A stretch of 64,000 nt of DNA from JAICMB01 sp035295125 (GTDB lineage Bacteria; Acidobacteriota; Terriglobia; Bryobacterales; Bryobacteraceae): the NCBI GenBank assembly GCA_035295125.1, contig DATGJP010000068.1, positions 124,001 to 188,000 of the forward strand, read 5' to 3'. The notes beneath the pieces were generated by a model. The model did not search any database. It was given only the letters and a program-made list of their open reading frames with translations, and was not told the origin of the DNA. This document shows positions 26,917 through 35,314 of this stretch, in pieces. The position numbers were made by a program, and so were the translations under genes. Every line of letters starts with the position of its first letter. Position 1 is the stretch's first letter.

Positions 26917-27765
26917 ATGGCATGGTTCACACGCGATAAGACTCCCGTGCAAGCCGCTACCGATGCTGAGCGGCGCGTACGCACGGAAGGCTTATGGCTC
27001 AAGTGCGAAGAATGCAGCCAAATTGTCTGGCGCAAAGCGTTGGATGAACACCTGGACGTCTGCCCCAAGTGTGAACACCACTTCCGTATCAACGCCCGGA
27101 GACGCCTGGAACTTCTCTTCGATGACGGAAAATACGAGGAATTGGACAACGGCATTCAATCCAGCGATCCCCTGGAGTTCGTCGATTCCAAGCGCTACAA
27201 AGATCGCCTCGCCGCCATGCAGAGGGAAACCTCGCTCCTCGACGCGGTCATCTCAGCCGCCGGCAATCTCAACGGCCGCCGCGTTAACATCTGCGCCCTG
27301 GAGTTGAAATTCATCGGCGGCAGCATGGGAGCTGTCGTGGGTGAGAAGATCACCCGCGCCATCGAGAGATCCACGGAAACGAAAACCCCAGTGATCATCG
27401 TGTCGGCCTCCGGAGGGGCCCGCATGCAGGAAGGCGCCGTCAGCCTGATGCAACTTGCTAAGATCTCCGCCGCCCTGATGCGCCTCGACCAGGCCGGAGT
27501 GCCCTTTATCAGTGTCCTCACCGACCCCACTACCGGAGGCGTCACTGCCAGCTTCGCGATGCTCGGCGACCTGAATATCGGCGAGCCCGGGGCGCAAATC
27601 GGCTTCGCCGGCCCGCGTGTCATTGAGCAGACCATCCGCCAAAAGCTTCCCGAAGGCTTCCAAACCAGCGAGTTCCTGCTGCAGCACGGCTTTCTCGACG
27701 CCGTAGTGAAGCGTTCGGAAATGAAAGACTATATTTCCAAGGCCCTGGATTTCTTCCTGATATGA
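26917..27765 (+). CDS. accD: Acetyl-CoA carboxylase carboxyltransferase subunit beta
   Basis: 282 residues. The N-terminal four-cysteine zinc ribbon (C30, C33, C49, C52) is followed by the crotonase-fold carboxyltransferase with GSMGAVVGEKI, VIIVSASGGARMQEG, LTDPTTGGVTASFAMLGD and GFAGPRVIEQTI. With AccA it transfers the carboxyl group from biotin to acetyl-CoA to make malonyl-CoA, the first step of fatty-acid synthesis. The start is ATG 26917 (MAWF, typical); the open frame upstream is hairpin-rich non-coding DNA. The stop overlaps the next start as ATGA. accA is not in the window. Confidence 0.95.
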   Translation: MAWFTRDKTPVQAATDAERRVRTEGLWLKCEECSQIVWRKALDEHLDVCPKCEHHFRINARRRLELLFDDGKYEELDNGIQSSDPLEFVDSKRYKDRLAAMQRETSLLDAVISAAGNLNGRRVNICALELKFIGGSMGAVVGEKITRAIERSTETKTPVIIVSASGGARMQEGAVSLMQLAKISAALMRLDQAGVPFISVLTDPTTGGVTASFAMLGDLNIGEPGAQIGFAGPRVIEQTIRQKLPEGFQTSEFLLQHGFLDAVVKRSEMKDYISKALDFFLI

Positions 27766-28373
27766 GCTTCCCGGAGCTTTATCGCAACGAACTGTTCCGC
27801 GCCATCGACGCCATCGACACTGCGCGTGTCGAAACGGCCATCCAATGGTTCGATGAAGCCCGCTCTCAAAACCGGCACATCTTCGTCTGCGGCAACGGCG
27901 GGAGCGCTTCAACAGCCTCCCACTTCGCTTGCGACATCGTGAAAGGCGCCAGCTACAACCGCGGACTGCGCTTCCGCATCCTGGCCCTCACCGATTCACT
28001 TCCCACTCTGACCGCCTACTCCAACGACGTCGGCTACGACTGCGTCTTTGCCGAACAACTCAAGAATTTCGCGCAAAAGGACGACGTAGTGATGTGCATC
28101 AGCGGCTCGGGCAACTCGCCCAACGTCGTCTGCGCGATGCAATACGCCAACGAAATCGGCTGCAAGACCATCGCCCTCACCGGCCGCGACGGAGGCAAGC
28201 TCGCACCCCTGGCCCAGCTCAGCATCCAGGTTCCAGTGCCCCACATGGGCCGCATCGAGGACGCCCACATGGTCGTCTGCCACATGATCGCCTACCATTT
28301 TATGGAGCAGACCTGCGAGCCGGCTACGCATTCCGCCCCACTGCGCCGGGTTTTGGATTCTGTAGAAGGGTGA
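27762..28373 (+). CDS. SIS-domain phosphosugar isomerase, GmhA-like
   Basis: 203 residues forming one SIS domain: VCGNGGSASTASHFACDI (phosphosugar-binding loop), SNDVGYDCVFAEQL, CISGSGNSPNVV and IALTGRDGGKLAPLA. Closest in pattern to sedoheptulose-7-phosphate isomerase GmhA or the DiaA group. The first would supply heptose for lipopolysaccharide; the second is a DnaA-binding initiator protein. I cannot separate them by eye. It is translationally coupled to accD by a four-base overlap, an unusual pairing. A strong hairpin lies at its stop. Confidence 0.85.
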   Translation: MSFPELYRNELFRAIDAIDTARVETAIQWFDEARSQNRHIFVCGNGGSASTASHFACDIVKGASYNRGLRFRILALTDSLPTLTAYSNDVGYDCVFAEQLKNFAQKDDVVMCISGSGNSPNVVCAMQYANEIGCKTIALTGRDGGKLAPLAQLSIQVPVPHMGRIEDAHMVVCHMIAYHFMEQTCEPATHSAPLRRVLDSVEG

Positions 28374-28395
28374 AGCAGGCGGTTTTCGCCTGCTT
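28373..28395. terminator. Hairpin after the GmhA-like gene
   Basis: AAGCAGGCG (28373-28381) pairs with CGCCTGCTT (28387-28395) around GTTTT. It shares the CAGGCG...CGCCTG core with the interspersed repeat family. It sits between the convergent isomerase gene and the small repeat-peptide gene, and probably ends both transcripts. Confidence 0.55.
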
Positions 28396-28472
28396 GTAGG
28401 AAACACAGTCCAAGTCTCGACGTCTCGGCACAAGTTATGCATCGTTCAGTTGCAGTCGCCCGGAGGCCCGCT

Positions 28473-28649
28473 TCAGCGTGACTGATTGTGATTCAGCATC
28501 ATCCCACCAGCTTTCAAACCTGTGCGGATCGCGAGACGCTGACTATGGTTCAGCAACATCCCGCTGGCCTTCACTCCCGTCTGGATCGTCAGCCCCTGAT
28601 TGTGGTTCAACCGCATACCACCGGCCTTTACCTTCGTTTTGGTCGTCAT
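28473..28649 (-). CDS. Small protein (58 aa) of three tandem 19-residue repeats, unknown function
   Basis: A short gene with a strong ribosome site (AAGGAG about eight bases before ATG 28649). After MTTKTK come VKAGGMRLNHNQGLTIQTG (residues 7-25), VKASGMLLNHSQRLAIRTG (26-44) and LKAGGMMLNHNQSR (45-58). The repeat DNA differs mainly at synonymous positions (for example AAC/AAT, CAC/CAT, GGT/GGG, ACG/ACA) while the protein pattern K-A-[GS]-G-M-x-L-N-H-[NS]-Q is kept. That is good evidence that it is translated and selected. No signal peptide or membrane segment is seen, and the peptide is basic. It lies 101 bases after the receptor-kinase gene on the same strand, behind the sigma-kinase pair. 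It could be a processed or modified peptide precursor, a binding peptide or a kinase-linked factor; all of these are inference. Confidence 0.78.
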   Translation of the reverse strand: MTTKTKVKAGGMRLNHNQGLTIQTGVKASGMLLNHSQRLAIRTGLKAGGMMLNHNQSR

Positions 28650-28750
28650 TGTCGTTTCTCCTTTTTCTGAGCAGCGTCAGGTTGCCGCTCGATTGGTAGG
28701 GCGTGAAACGCCGAGAAAACCCACAACCGAAACGAGAAAAACTTTTGATG

Positions 28751-31450
28751 CTAACGCGACGCCTCCGAGACGGAATACGGGTTCGGAATGAACCTGTCGT
28801 TCCAATCTTTCCACAGCGCCCGGCGTTTGGCGTGCCAATCCCGGGCACCCATTCGATTGCCGATCGCCTCGTAATAGTGCGCCATGCGATCGTAGGCGTA
28901 GCCGAGATCATATCGAGCCAATAAATCGTCTGGGGCATCCCGCCACTCTTTGTCCGCCGTCTTCAATACCTTCGCGAACGAATTCAGCGCCACCGGCCAA
29001 TTGCGCTCCAGCACCGCCAGGTCGCCCTCCCGGCTATAAACCACGGCCATGGCTGAGTCGGGATCGGAGTTGAGCGCGACATTCGACGTCAGCGTCCCCA
29101 CCAGCCTGGCCGCTTCCCGGAGGCATTCGTGAGCTTCCGGGAAACGGCGTGTCTCCATGTACGCGACTGCCATTTCGGCAAGACCCGCACAACCGATATA
29201 GTTTTGCTCCCGCCCCTGGGGCAGCTTGAATCTCAAAGGCATGACCGCCTCGTATTGAAGAATTGCAGCGCTCGGATTCGCCTCGCGGGTAATATTAGTA
29301 ACCTTCAGCGCCGCGCGGATCTTGTCCGCTAAAGCCGTCATGTCGTTGGGGTCGGAAGCGTAGGACTCATTTGCGAGATCGGACATTCTGCGGTAGTAAC
29401 CGAGCGCCTTCTGCGGCTGCATTAGATTTGCCGTGTCCCTGTCGCCATACAGATTGCCGATGTTCTGATAAAAGATCAGCAGCGATCGCTTGTCGCGCAC
29501 ATTCGCAGGATCGTCGCGATGCAGACCCTCGACAATCGGCTCTTCTTCCTGATAAAACTGCAACGTTCCGGCAAGGTCCGCCGATATCTGCAAGTTCGTC
29601 GCGACATGATCCAGCGCCTGCGCGAGCGCGCGCCGAGCCTCAGTCGATGGCCGAAGCTGCATGCTTTGGCGCGCAAAATCAAGCGCCTTCCGGTACGCGG
29701 CCAGCGCCCGCTTGAAGTCGCCTTCTCCCGCCCGGATGTCAGCCAGTGCGCCATATGCCAGCCGCGCAAGATCGCAGTCTTCCGCGCCCGCAGATGAGGG
29801 GACCGGCATAAGGCGATCCACGATGGCAATGGCTTTTTCAACGCTCGCGAGAGCCCCTTTACGATCCGAAGTAAACTCACGCAAGTCGGCATCACGGGTA
29901 TAAACTTCCGCGAGCAACCGCTGGTGCGTTGCATCCAGTCTTACCCGGTCCGGCAAATTCTCGAGAATCGACACCGCCTTTCCGTAACTTCGCAGTGCCT
30001 CGCCGGTCTGGCCAAGATTTGGAACTCGCGGCCGTCCCTGAATATTGGCCACCTTGATGTATGCCGTGGCCAGCTCCGTCGACAGTTGCGGGTCCCGGCC
30101 TGAGTCGGCAGCCAGACTGTCGAGATAGTCTCGGGCAATGCGGACTATTTTCTCCCGCGCTTTGGTCGTGCCCGCTGTGTACTGAATTTCGTCATGAATG
30201 TCGAACAGGAACTGATTCGCGAGTGTACGAACCTGGGCGAAACGCTGCTCCGCCTTGCGTGCCTGCCACACACTAACAAACGTTCCGCCAACGAGACTTG
30301 CCGCCACCAGCCCGGCGGCTGCCACAGCCAGGCGGTTCCGCCGAAGAAACTTTGACGTACGATACCACGTCGTATCCGGCCGCGCCAGCACCGGCAGGCC
30401 GGCCAGGTACCGCAAGATGTCCACGGCAAGTTCCGCCGCTGACCCGTATCGCCGCCACGGTTCCTTCTGCACCGCCTTGGACACAATATTGTCTATATCG
30501 CCAGCCAGCTTCCGCCGCGTTTCCGGACGAGCCACCGCGCTCGGGCGCGGGATCTCCGTGTCGCAAACGACGCGAGCAATCTCCAAAGGGTCGTGCCCGT
30601 CGATCCGATGAGCTTTCACCCCAGTCAATAGCTCGAATAACACTACGCCCAACGAGTAAATGTCCGACGCCGCCGTCACGGGCGCTCCCCGGACCTGCTC
30701 CGGACTCGCGTATTCCGGTGTCATCAGCCGCATGCCCGTGGACGTTTCCGCGGCGGCCTCGCGCAGGAGTTCCGGGTTCTCCAGTTTGGCGATGCCAAAG
30801 TCGAGCAGCTTGGGGGTGCCGTCGGCTGTCACCAGGATGTTCGAGGGTTTCAAGTCGCGATGAATGATCATCTGCTGATGTGCCGCCTGCACCGCCTCGC
30901 AGATCTTAAGGAAGAGCCGCAGAATCGAGTCCGTCTCGAGACGCTTGGCCGCGCAGTACTCCGTCACAGGCGCTCCTTCGATGTATTCGAGAACGATATA
31001 TGGCGTCTCGTCCGATTCGCCGCCATCGATAAGCCGGGCGATATACGGGTGCTCGAGCCCTGCCAGGATCCGGCGTTCGTAACGAAAACGCGCCTGGGCG
31101 AACTCGGTATCCAGTCCTGCTCTGAGCACTTTGATCGCGACGTGCTTTTCGAAGCGGCCATCGGCGCGCTCGGCGCGGTACACCGCTCCCATGCCGCCCT
31201 GCCCCAGCACCCCCGTCACGACCCACGGGCCGAACCTTTTGCCTTGCATTGGTCCGGCCGTCATCTGAGCGGCTTCCGATTGCACCGCGCCGTGAACGTC
31301 GAGCGGTGAACCTTCGGCATCGAGCAGACGTTGCACTTCCAGCCGCAAATCTTCGGGCACGCCCGCCAGCAGACGCGCCTGCTCCTCACCCGGCAGGTCC
31401 GAGACGCGATGGAAGAGTTCTTCGATCTGCTGCCAGCGTCCGGGCGTCAT
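28751..31450 (-). CDS. Transmembrane Ser/Thr protein kinase with C-terminal TPR-like region
   Basis: 899 residues from ATG 31450. The kinase domain (about 74-345) has the glycine loop GQGGMG (83-88), catalytic K107, HRDLKPSN (D199), DFG (217-219) and the APE-like TPEYASPEQ. One membrane helix (about 373-394, RLAVAAAGLVAASLVGGTFVSVW) leads to a roughly 500-residue extracytoplasmic part with TPR-like helical repeats (LATAYIKVANIQG, AYRKALDFARQSMQ, ALGYYRRMSDLANES). It senses an external or envelope signal and phosphorylates cytoplasmic targets. The start overlaps the sigma-factor stop (ATGA). The repeat-peptide gene follows. This sigma-kinase pairing is frequent in Acidobacteria and Planctomycetes. 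Confidence 0.92.
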   Translation of the reverse strand: MTPGRWQQIEELFHRVSDLPGEEQARLLAGVPEDLRLEVQRLLDAEGSPLDVHGAVQSEAAQMTAGPMQGKRFGPWVVTGVLGQGGMGAVYRAERADGRFEKHVAIKVLRAGLDTEFAQARFRYERRILAGLEHPYIARLIDGGESDETPYIVLEYIEGAPVTEYCAAKRLETDSILRLFLKICEAVQAAHQQMIIHRDLKPSNILVTADGTPKLLDFGIAKLENPELLREAAAETSTGMRLMTPEYASPEQVRGAPVTAASDIYSLGVVLFELLTGVKAHRIDGHDPLEIARVVCDTEIPRPSAVARPETRRKLAGDIDNIVSKAVQKEPWRRYGSAAELAVDILRYLAGLPVLARPDTTWYRTSKFLRRNRLAVAAAGLVAASLVGGTFVSVWQARKAEQRFAQVRTLANQFLFDIHDEIQYTAGTTKAREKIVRIARDYLDSLAADSGRDPQLSTELATAYIKVANIQGRPRVPNLGQTGEALRSYGKAVSILENLPDRVRLDATHQRLLAEVYTRDADLREFTSDRKGALASVEKAIAIVDRLMPVPSSAGAEDCDLARLAYGALADIRAGEGDFKRALAAYRKALDFARQSMQLRPSTEARRALAQALDHVATNLQISADLAGTLQFYQEEEPIVEGLHRDDPANVRDKRSLLIFYQNIGNLYGDRDTANLMQPQKALGYYRRMSDLANESYASDPNDMTALADKIRAALKVTNITREANPSAAILQYEAVMPLRFKLPQGREQNYIGCAGLAEMAVAYMETRRFPEAHECLREAARLVGTLTSNVALNSDPDSAMAVVYSREGDLAVLERNWPVALNSFAKVLKTADKEWRDAPDDLLARYDLGYAYDRMAHYYEAIGNRMGARDWHAKRRALWKDWNDRFIPNPYSVSEASR

Positions 31451-31950
31451 GGCGCGAGCCGGGCCTTTAACCATGCCTGGGCAAGACGTAATTCACGGGC
31501 GACTGTATTGACATGAACTCCAAGCGCCGCCGCAACCTCTTCCTGCGTCATGCCCCCGAAGAAATGCATTTCTACAATCTTTGCTTTGCGCTCGTCAAAT
31601 TTCGCCAGCTCCGAAAGTGCTTCGTCGATGAACAGCAGTTCGGGGGTTCGCTCGGGAGTGAACAAAGTCTGGTCGTCGAGCGAGACGGCACGAGCCCCCG
31701 CTCCACGTTTTCCGGCCTGGCGCTTCCGTGCATGTTCCACGAGGATCTGCCGCATGTGGCGAGCCGCGATTGCCATGAAATGCGAGCGATCCTCGAAGTC
31801 AGGCGCGTCTTCCTTCACCAGCTTCAGATACACTTCGTGCACCAATGCTGTCGGCTGCAGCGTATGTCCGGGACGTTCCCCCCTCATGTATGAGCCGGCC
31901 AGGCGGTGCAACTCGGAGTACACGAGTGGCTCAAGTTCAATGTCCGCCAT
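31447..31950 (-). CDS. ECF-like sigma factor of the acidobacterial Sig-70_X6 type
   Basis: 167 residues from ATG 31950 (MADIELEPLVYSELHRLAG). The family signs are GHTLQPTALVHEVYLKL, HFMAIAARHMRQILVEHARKRQAGKRG in region 2 and FDERKAKIVEMHFFGGMTQEEVAAALGVHVNTVARE, the region 4 helix-turn-helix. It belongs to the TIGR02999-like sigma group that is usually encoded beside Ser/Thr kinases. The kinase gene overlaps its stop by four bases, so the two are made together, and the kinase may control it. The frame is open 25 codons further upstream but those residues do not fit the family. Confidence 0.88.
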   Translation of the reverse strand: MADIELEPLVYSELHRLAGSYMRGERPGHTLQPTALVHEVYLKLVKEDAPDFEDRSHFMAIAARHMRQILVEHARKRQAGKRGAGARAVSLDDQTLFTPERTPELLFIDEALSELAKFDERKAKIVEMHFFGGMTQEEVAAALGVHVNTVARELRLAQAWLKARLAP

Positions 31951-32310
31951 ATAGGGCAATAGTGTATCCGAAGTGAGGAGCGCACGGCGCCAACTGCCAA
32001 AGTAATACCATATGGAAACGACCACTTATGACATGTGCAGTGTGCTTGAATCTTCAAAACGAACTCCAGCGTGAGTCGGAAATCGAAACGCGAGCCATTC
32101 TGCGCCAAAGATCCCACTGGACCGCTGGGCCGAAATCATCCGATCCCACCGTTGAAACCGAGATCCATGCCAGCCGTAAGCGCCAAATGGCAATCGCCAC
32201 CTCCCTCGACCGCCACAGAAACGAGCAGCATACGCCGGTCCCCGCCTAGGCAGCAAACGCCTGCTCCATTACAACAAGCACGAGCTTGTCGGCTAAAATA
32301 GAAAGTACAT
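31951..32310. other. Divergent intergenic region, no gene found
   Basis: 360 bases between the minus-strand sigma gene and the plus-strand MauE-like gene. Short frames exist but none has a ribosome site or a recognisable product. GGCAGCAAACGCCTGC near 32250 resembles a decayed hairpin core, and TAAAAT (about 32293) could be a -10 element for the downstream gene. No reliable promoter can be assigned. Confidence 0.4.
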
Positions 32311-33240
32311 ATGCATGAGAATCCGGCCTCTTCGCTGGGTTATCACCCCGCGGACGCCGTGACCCTCCCCCCTTGGAAAACGATCGCAAGCACGGTTGCC
32401 GCAGTCCTTCTTGGTGTTCTGTTCTTTGTGTCCGGCAGTTGGAAGCTGACCGACCCGTTCACGTGGTCGCAGGCACTGACCGAATTCAAAGTTCCTACCG
32501 CACTCGCAATGCCAGGCACTCTCGGATTCGGAATTGCCGAAGCGTTCGCCGCAGCTTTGATCATCGTGCCGCGCTTCCGCCGTTGGGGAGCTCTCTTGAT
32601 CGCTTTGCTGCTCATAGCGTTCATGGGTTATTTCGCCATAAACTACGCCACCCTGGCCGGCAAAGACTGCAGTTGTTTTCCGCTCGTAAAACGAACCATC
32701 GGGCCCGGATTTTTCGTCGGTGACGGCATCATGTTATCCCTTGCGGCGCTGGTCTGGGCCTGGTCGCGCCGCTCCGACAACATCCGTGCGGCCCTGTTGG
32801 TGCTGGCGATCGTAACCGTGTTCGCGGGAGTCTCCTTCGGAGTTAACGCGAACCAACACAGCGGGGTCCACGCGCCGGCCACAATCACTGTGGACGGCAA
32901 GCCCTTTTCGCTCCACGAGGGTCACATTTTTGTTTTCTTTTACGATCCCGAGTGCATGCACTGTGATGCCGCCGCGCGCCGCATGTCGAAGTTGAACTGG
33001 AAAGACACCAAAGTGGTGGGCATTCCGACCCGGATGCCCCAATTTGCCGCTTCATTCCTGCACGACACCGGTCTTAAAGGGGGCACCTCGAACGATCTGA
33101 AGCTGATGCGCGAAACTTTCAAGTTTGTCGATCCGCCGTACGGTGTGGCCCTCGATAAGGGCCGCCAGAAAGCGGTAGTCTCGAACTTCGAGGAAAGCGA
33201 ACCCGCTAAAACACTACGCGAAATCGGCTACGTCGAGTAA
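32311..33240 (+). CDS. MauE/DoxX-like membrane protein fused to a thioredoxin-like domain
   Basis: 309 residues. Four or five membrane helices (about 25-42, 68-88, 92-112, 134-151, 158-178) form a MauE/DoxX-like unit with a C120-S-C122 pair after helix 3 (GKDCSCFP). A C-terminal periplasmic thioredoxin-like domain has YDPECMHCDAA (C215-x-x-C218). MauE proteins are linked to disulfide formation in methylamine dehydrogenase, so a periplasmic thiol-disulfide exchange role is inferred, with electrons passed between the two cysteine pairs. Its proximity to the multihaem cytochrome operon would suit thiol handling for haem attachment. A hairpin follows the stop. Confidence 0.78.
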   Translation: MHENPASSLGYHPADAVTLPPWKTIASTVAAVLLGVLFFVSGSWKLTDPFTWSQALTEFKVPTALAMPGTLGFGIAEAFAAALIIVPRFRRWGALLIALLLIAFMGYFAINYATLAGKDCSCFPLVKRTIGPGFFVGDGIMLSLAALVWAWSRRSDNIRAALLVLAIVTVFAGVSFGVNANQHSGVHAPATITVDGKPFSLHEGHIFVFFYDPECMHCDAAARRMSKLNWKDTKVVGIPTRMPQFAASFLHDTGLKGGTSNDLKLMRETFKFVDPPYGVALDKGRQKAVVSNFEESEPAKTLREIGYVE

Positions 33241-33266
33241 CCTAGTTGTTCCCGCTGTTCTTGTGA

Positions 33267-33298
33267 TGCCGGTCGGTGTTCTAAACACCCGTCCGGCA
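33267..33298 (+). terminator. Stem-loop after the MauE-thioredoxin gene
   Basis: GGTGTT-CTA-AACACC (33275-33289) is nested inside TGCCGG (33267-33272) and CCGGCA (33293-33298). It starts 26 bases after the stop. No T-run follows. It probably ends the plus-strand transcript before the convergent operon. Confidence 0.5.
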
Positions 33299-33299
33299 G

Positions 33300-33362
33300 G
33301 CTACCTGTCTTTGGACTTCACCAGAAGCGCACAGGCGAAACCGCCTGTGTCACCTTGTTCAG
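33300..33362. repeat. Interspersed palindromic repeat copy with intact core
   Basis: It contains GGACTTCACCAGAAGCGCAC, ACAGGCGAAACCGCCTGT (hairpin CAGGCG-AAAC-CGCCTG) and CACCTTGTTC. In reverse complement the blocks follow the same order as the copies at 17461, 37038 and 44590. It lies between convergent stops. Confidence 0.72.
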
Positions 33363-33379
33363 CAAATAGCTGAAAGCGC

Positions 33380-35314
33380 CTACGCCAACCGCGCAAAGCG
33401 TCGGTTGGATTCCGGCCAGTCGACGCCCAAAGCAAAGAAGGATAGTACGGCGAAAAAAAGCGCCCACAGCATGCCGGACCAGTTGAGCAACGGGGCCGGC
33501 GCGGCCGCGCTTTGTGATACCGCTGTGATCAACGCGCCTGTGACCGTCAACGCGATTGCGATCCACTGATAAAGCCGGAGACCCGCGATGATTGCGGTCT
33601 GCGGCTCGCCACGGTAGCCTTCCTCAACAAACCGCCCCAGGCCGCTCAGGATCAAAAAGACGCCCCCGACGGAATGAAGCGGCGCACCAATCGCCCACAG
33701 CCGGACCAGGACCATGGCGATAAACATGTTCCAGAGAATGGAATAGAGCGGCGTCGGATGCAGTGGGACGCCATTCCACTCGGCGATACGGCATACGCGC
33801 GATGACGGATGCCGGTAGAGGATGCCGATTTCCTCGCGGGCAGGCCTGCCGTGACAGCAACCCTGCACGAGACAGCGCAGCCGCCCGATCGATTGCATCC
33901 AGGGGGAGGCGACGGCATACGCAGCGAGTAGCAGCCACGGGTCCATTCGGAAGAATGGCGCGGCAACAGCCGCGAGAACGACGCCGAACAGGCCGCCATA
34001 ATATCCGAAGGGCCGCAGCAGTCTCGACGATCCCTCCACCCATTGCGCCCACAACCCCGCCCCTAGAATCGCGCAGAAAGCGCTGAACACCAGCATCGGT
34101 TCGTATTGCGCTCCGATGAGTTGGCTGACAATGGCGACCGCGGCAAAAGCCGCAGCACCCGCGTAAAAGCCGTGGTTGATAACGCGGACCGGGCCAAAGT
34201 GCCATTCGCGCCAGGAGTTGGCGACCCTTTCGGTCCCGCCGCGGATTGCTTCCCACACCCGGGGCATGTGAATCAGCATTACCCCGCATGCGGAGCCGGC
34301 TAGAACGTCGGCGATGGTGTGCATTCCGGTGGTCACGCAACTGATTGCCACGGAGGCGGCCCAGGCGCGCCACAACCAGCGCCGGCGCCGGTTCGTGTGA
34401 GTCAGCAAATCAGCGACGAGAACCGCCCAGATGACGTGAAAGGACGGGAACGCCGCCGTCGGCAGATCGATGGCACGCTCGCCTGCGAGGAGGTAACCGA
34501 GCGGACTCGCTGGAACAAAGGGCTTTCGAATCGCGAGCACCGGCACGGCCAGGTAAACAGGAAACGTGCACGCCATCGCGACCCAGGCGCGGATGGTCAG
34601 CAGCCGCAGGTCCCGCTGCGTTCGGGCAAACCAGGAGCACAATGGCACGGCGATGTAGATGCTCGCGTAAAACGCCTCCGTCCATGAGAGGATCGGCATC
34701 CGATACTCAAAGGGAAGCGCGAGGATGAACGTCTTCCTGGGGACCCCGATGGCGATTACGATCTCGTAGACGGCGAGCCACGGCACCAGGACGAAGAACA
34801 CATAACGCGAGTGGTCGATCTTCCTGGGCCGCTCGAGCGTCGCGGGCGGCATCCAGCGAGACATGCTGTCCGATGTATTCTCGAATCGCCGCCGCACATC
34901 GTGCAGTTCATACCCCAGGACCAAAGCAGCGCAGCCCATGCCGACCGCGGGCGACACGAGCCACAAGCCGCTCGGCGATCCCGATGCCATCGCGGCGCCA
35001 AAAACGACGAGCGTGAATCCGGCATAGATGGGGTGCGGAAGGAAGCGGTAAATCCCCTCTGTCACGTAGCGGCGTGGCGGGAAGGCGTTCATCGGCAGGC
35101 CGCCGCCGCGCGACCAGAGCAGATACATCGCGAGCCCCATCATCACCGCTCCGCCCGCAATGAGCAGCCAGCCAAGCAGCGGGTTTCCGTACGCCGGCAG
35201 ATCCACGAGTTGCCGCGTCGAGGCGGCCCATAGAATCAGCAGCGACGGCAGTAGGACACAAAAGAGAACAGCATAGGCGGTCTTGCCGACAGCTTCGCGA
35301 GCGCTTACGGCCAT
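33380..35314 (-). CDS. Polytopic fusion: isoprenylcysteine-methyltransferase-like, PAP2-like and Lgt-like domains
   Basis: 644 residues, almost all membrane. Residues about 10-140 resemble the ICMT/PEMT methyltransferase family (RRYVTEGIYRFLPHPIYAGF). Residues about 170-350 are a PAP2-type lipid phosphatase core with PSFH (290-293) and TGMHTIADVLAG (H332, D336). Residues about 380-620 resemble prolipoprotein diacylglyceryl transferase Lgt, with GCCHGR (485-490) and HPTPLYSILWN (519-529). All would act on lipids in the cytoplasmic membrane. I know of no characterised protein with all three. ATG 35314 has GAGGTGG upstream and overlaps the preceding gene by ten bases. It is the last gene of the cytochrome operon. 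Confidence 0.8.
   Translation of the reverse strand: MAVSAREAVGKTAYAVLFCVLLPSLLILWAASTRQLVDLPAYGNPLLGWLLIAGGAVMMGLAMYLLWSRGGGLPMNAFPPRRYVTEGIYRFLPHPIYAGFTLVVFGAAMASGSPSGLWLVSPAVGMGCAALVLGYELHDVRRRFENTSDSMSRWMPPATLERPRKIDHSRYVFFVLVPWLAVYEIVIAIGVPRKTFILALPFEYRMPILSWTEAFYASIYIAVPLCSWFARTQRDLRLLTIRAWVAMACTFPVYLAVPVLAIRKPFVPASPLGYLLAGERAIDLPTAAFPSFHVIWAVLVADLLTHTNRRRRWLWRAWAASVAISCVTTGMHTIADVLAGSACGVMLIHMPRVWEAIRGGTERVANSWREWHFGPVRVINHGFYAGAAAFAAVAIVSQLIGAQYEPMLVFSAFCAILGAGLWAQWVEGSSRLLRPFGYYGGLFGVVLAAVAAPFFRMDPWLLLAAYAVASPWMQSIGRLRCLVQGCCHGRPAREEIGILYRHPSSRVCRIAEWNGVPLHPTPLYSILWNMFIAMVLVRLWAIGAPLHSVGGVFLILSGLGRFVEEGYRGEPQTAIIAGLRLYQWIAIALTVTGALITAVSQSAAAPAPLLNWSGMLWALFFAVLSFFALGVDWPESNRRFARLA

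Noticed and set aside
32028..32301. Short frames between the sigma and MauE-like genes
   Set aside because: Basic, low-quality sequences without start signals; nothing supports translation.
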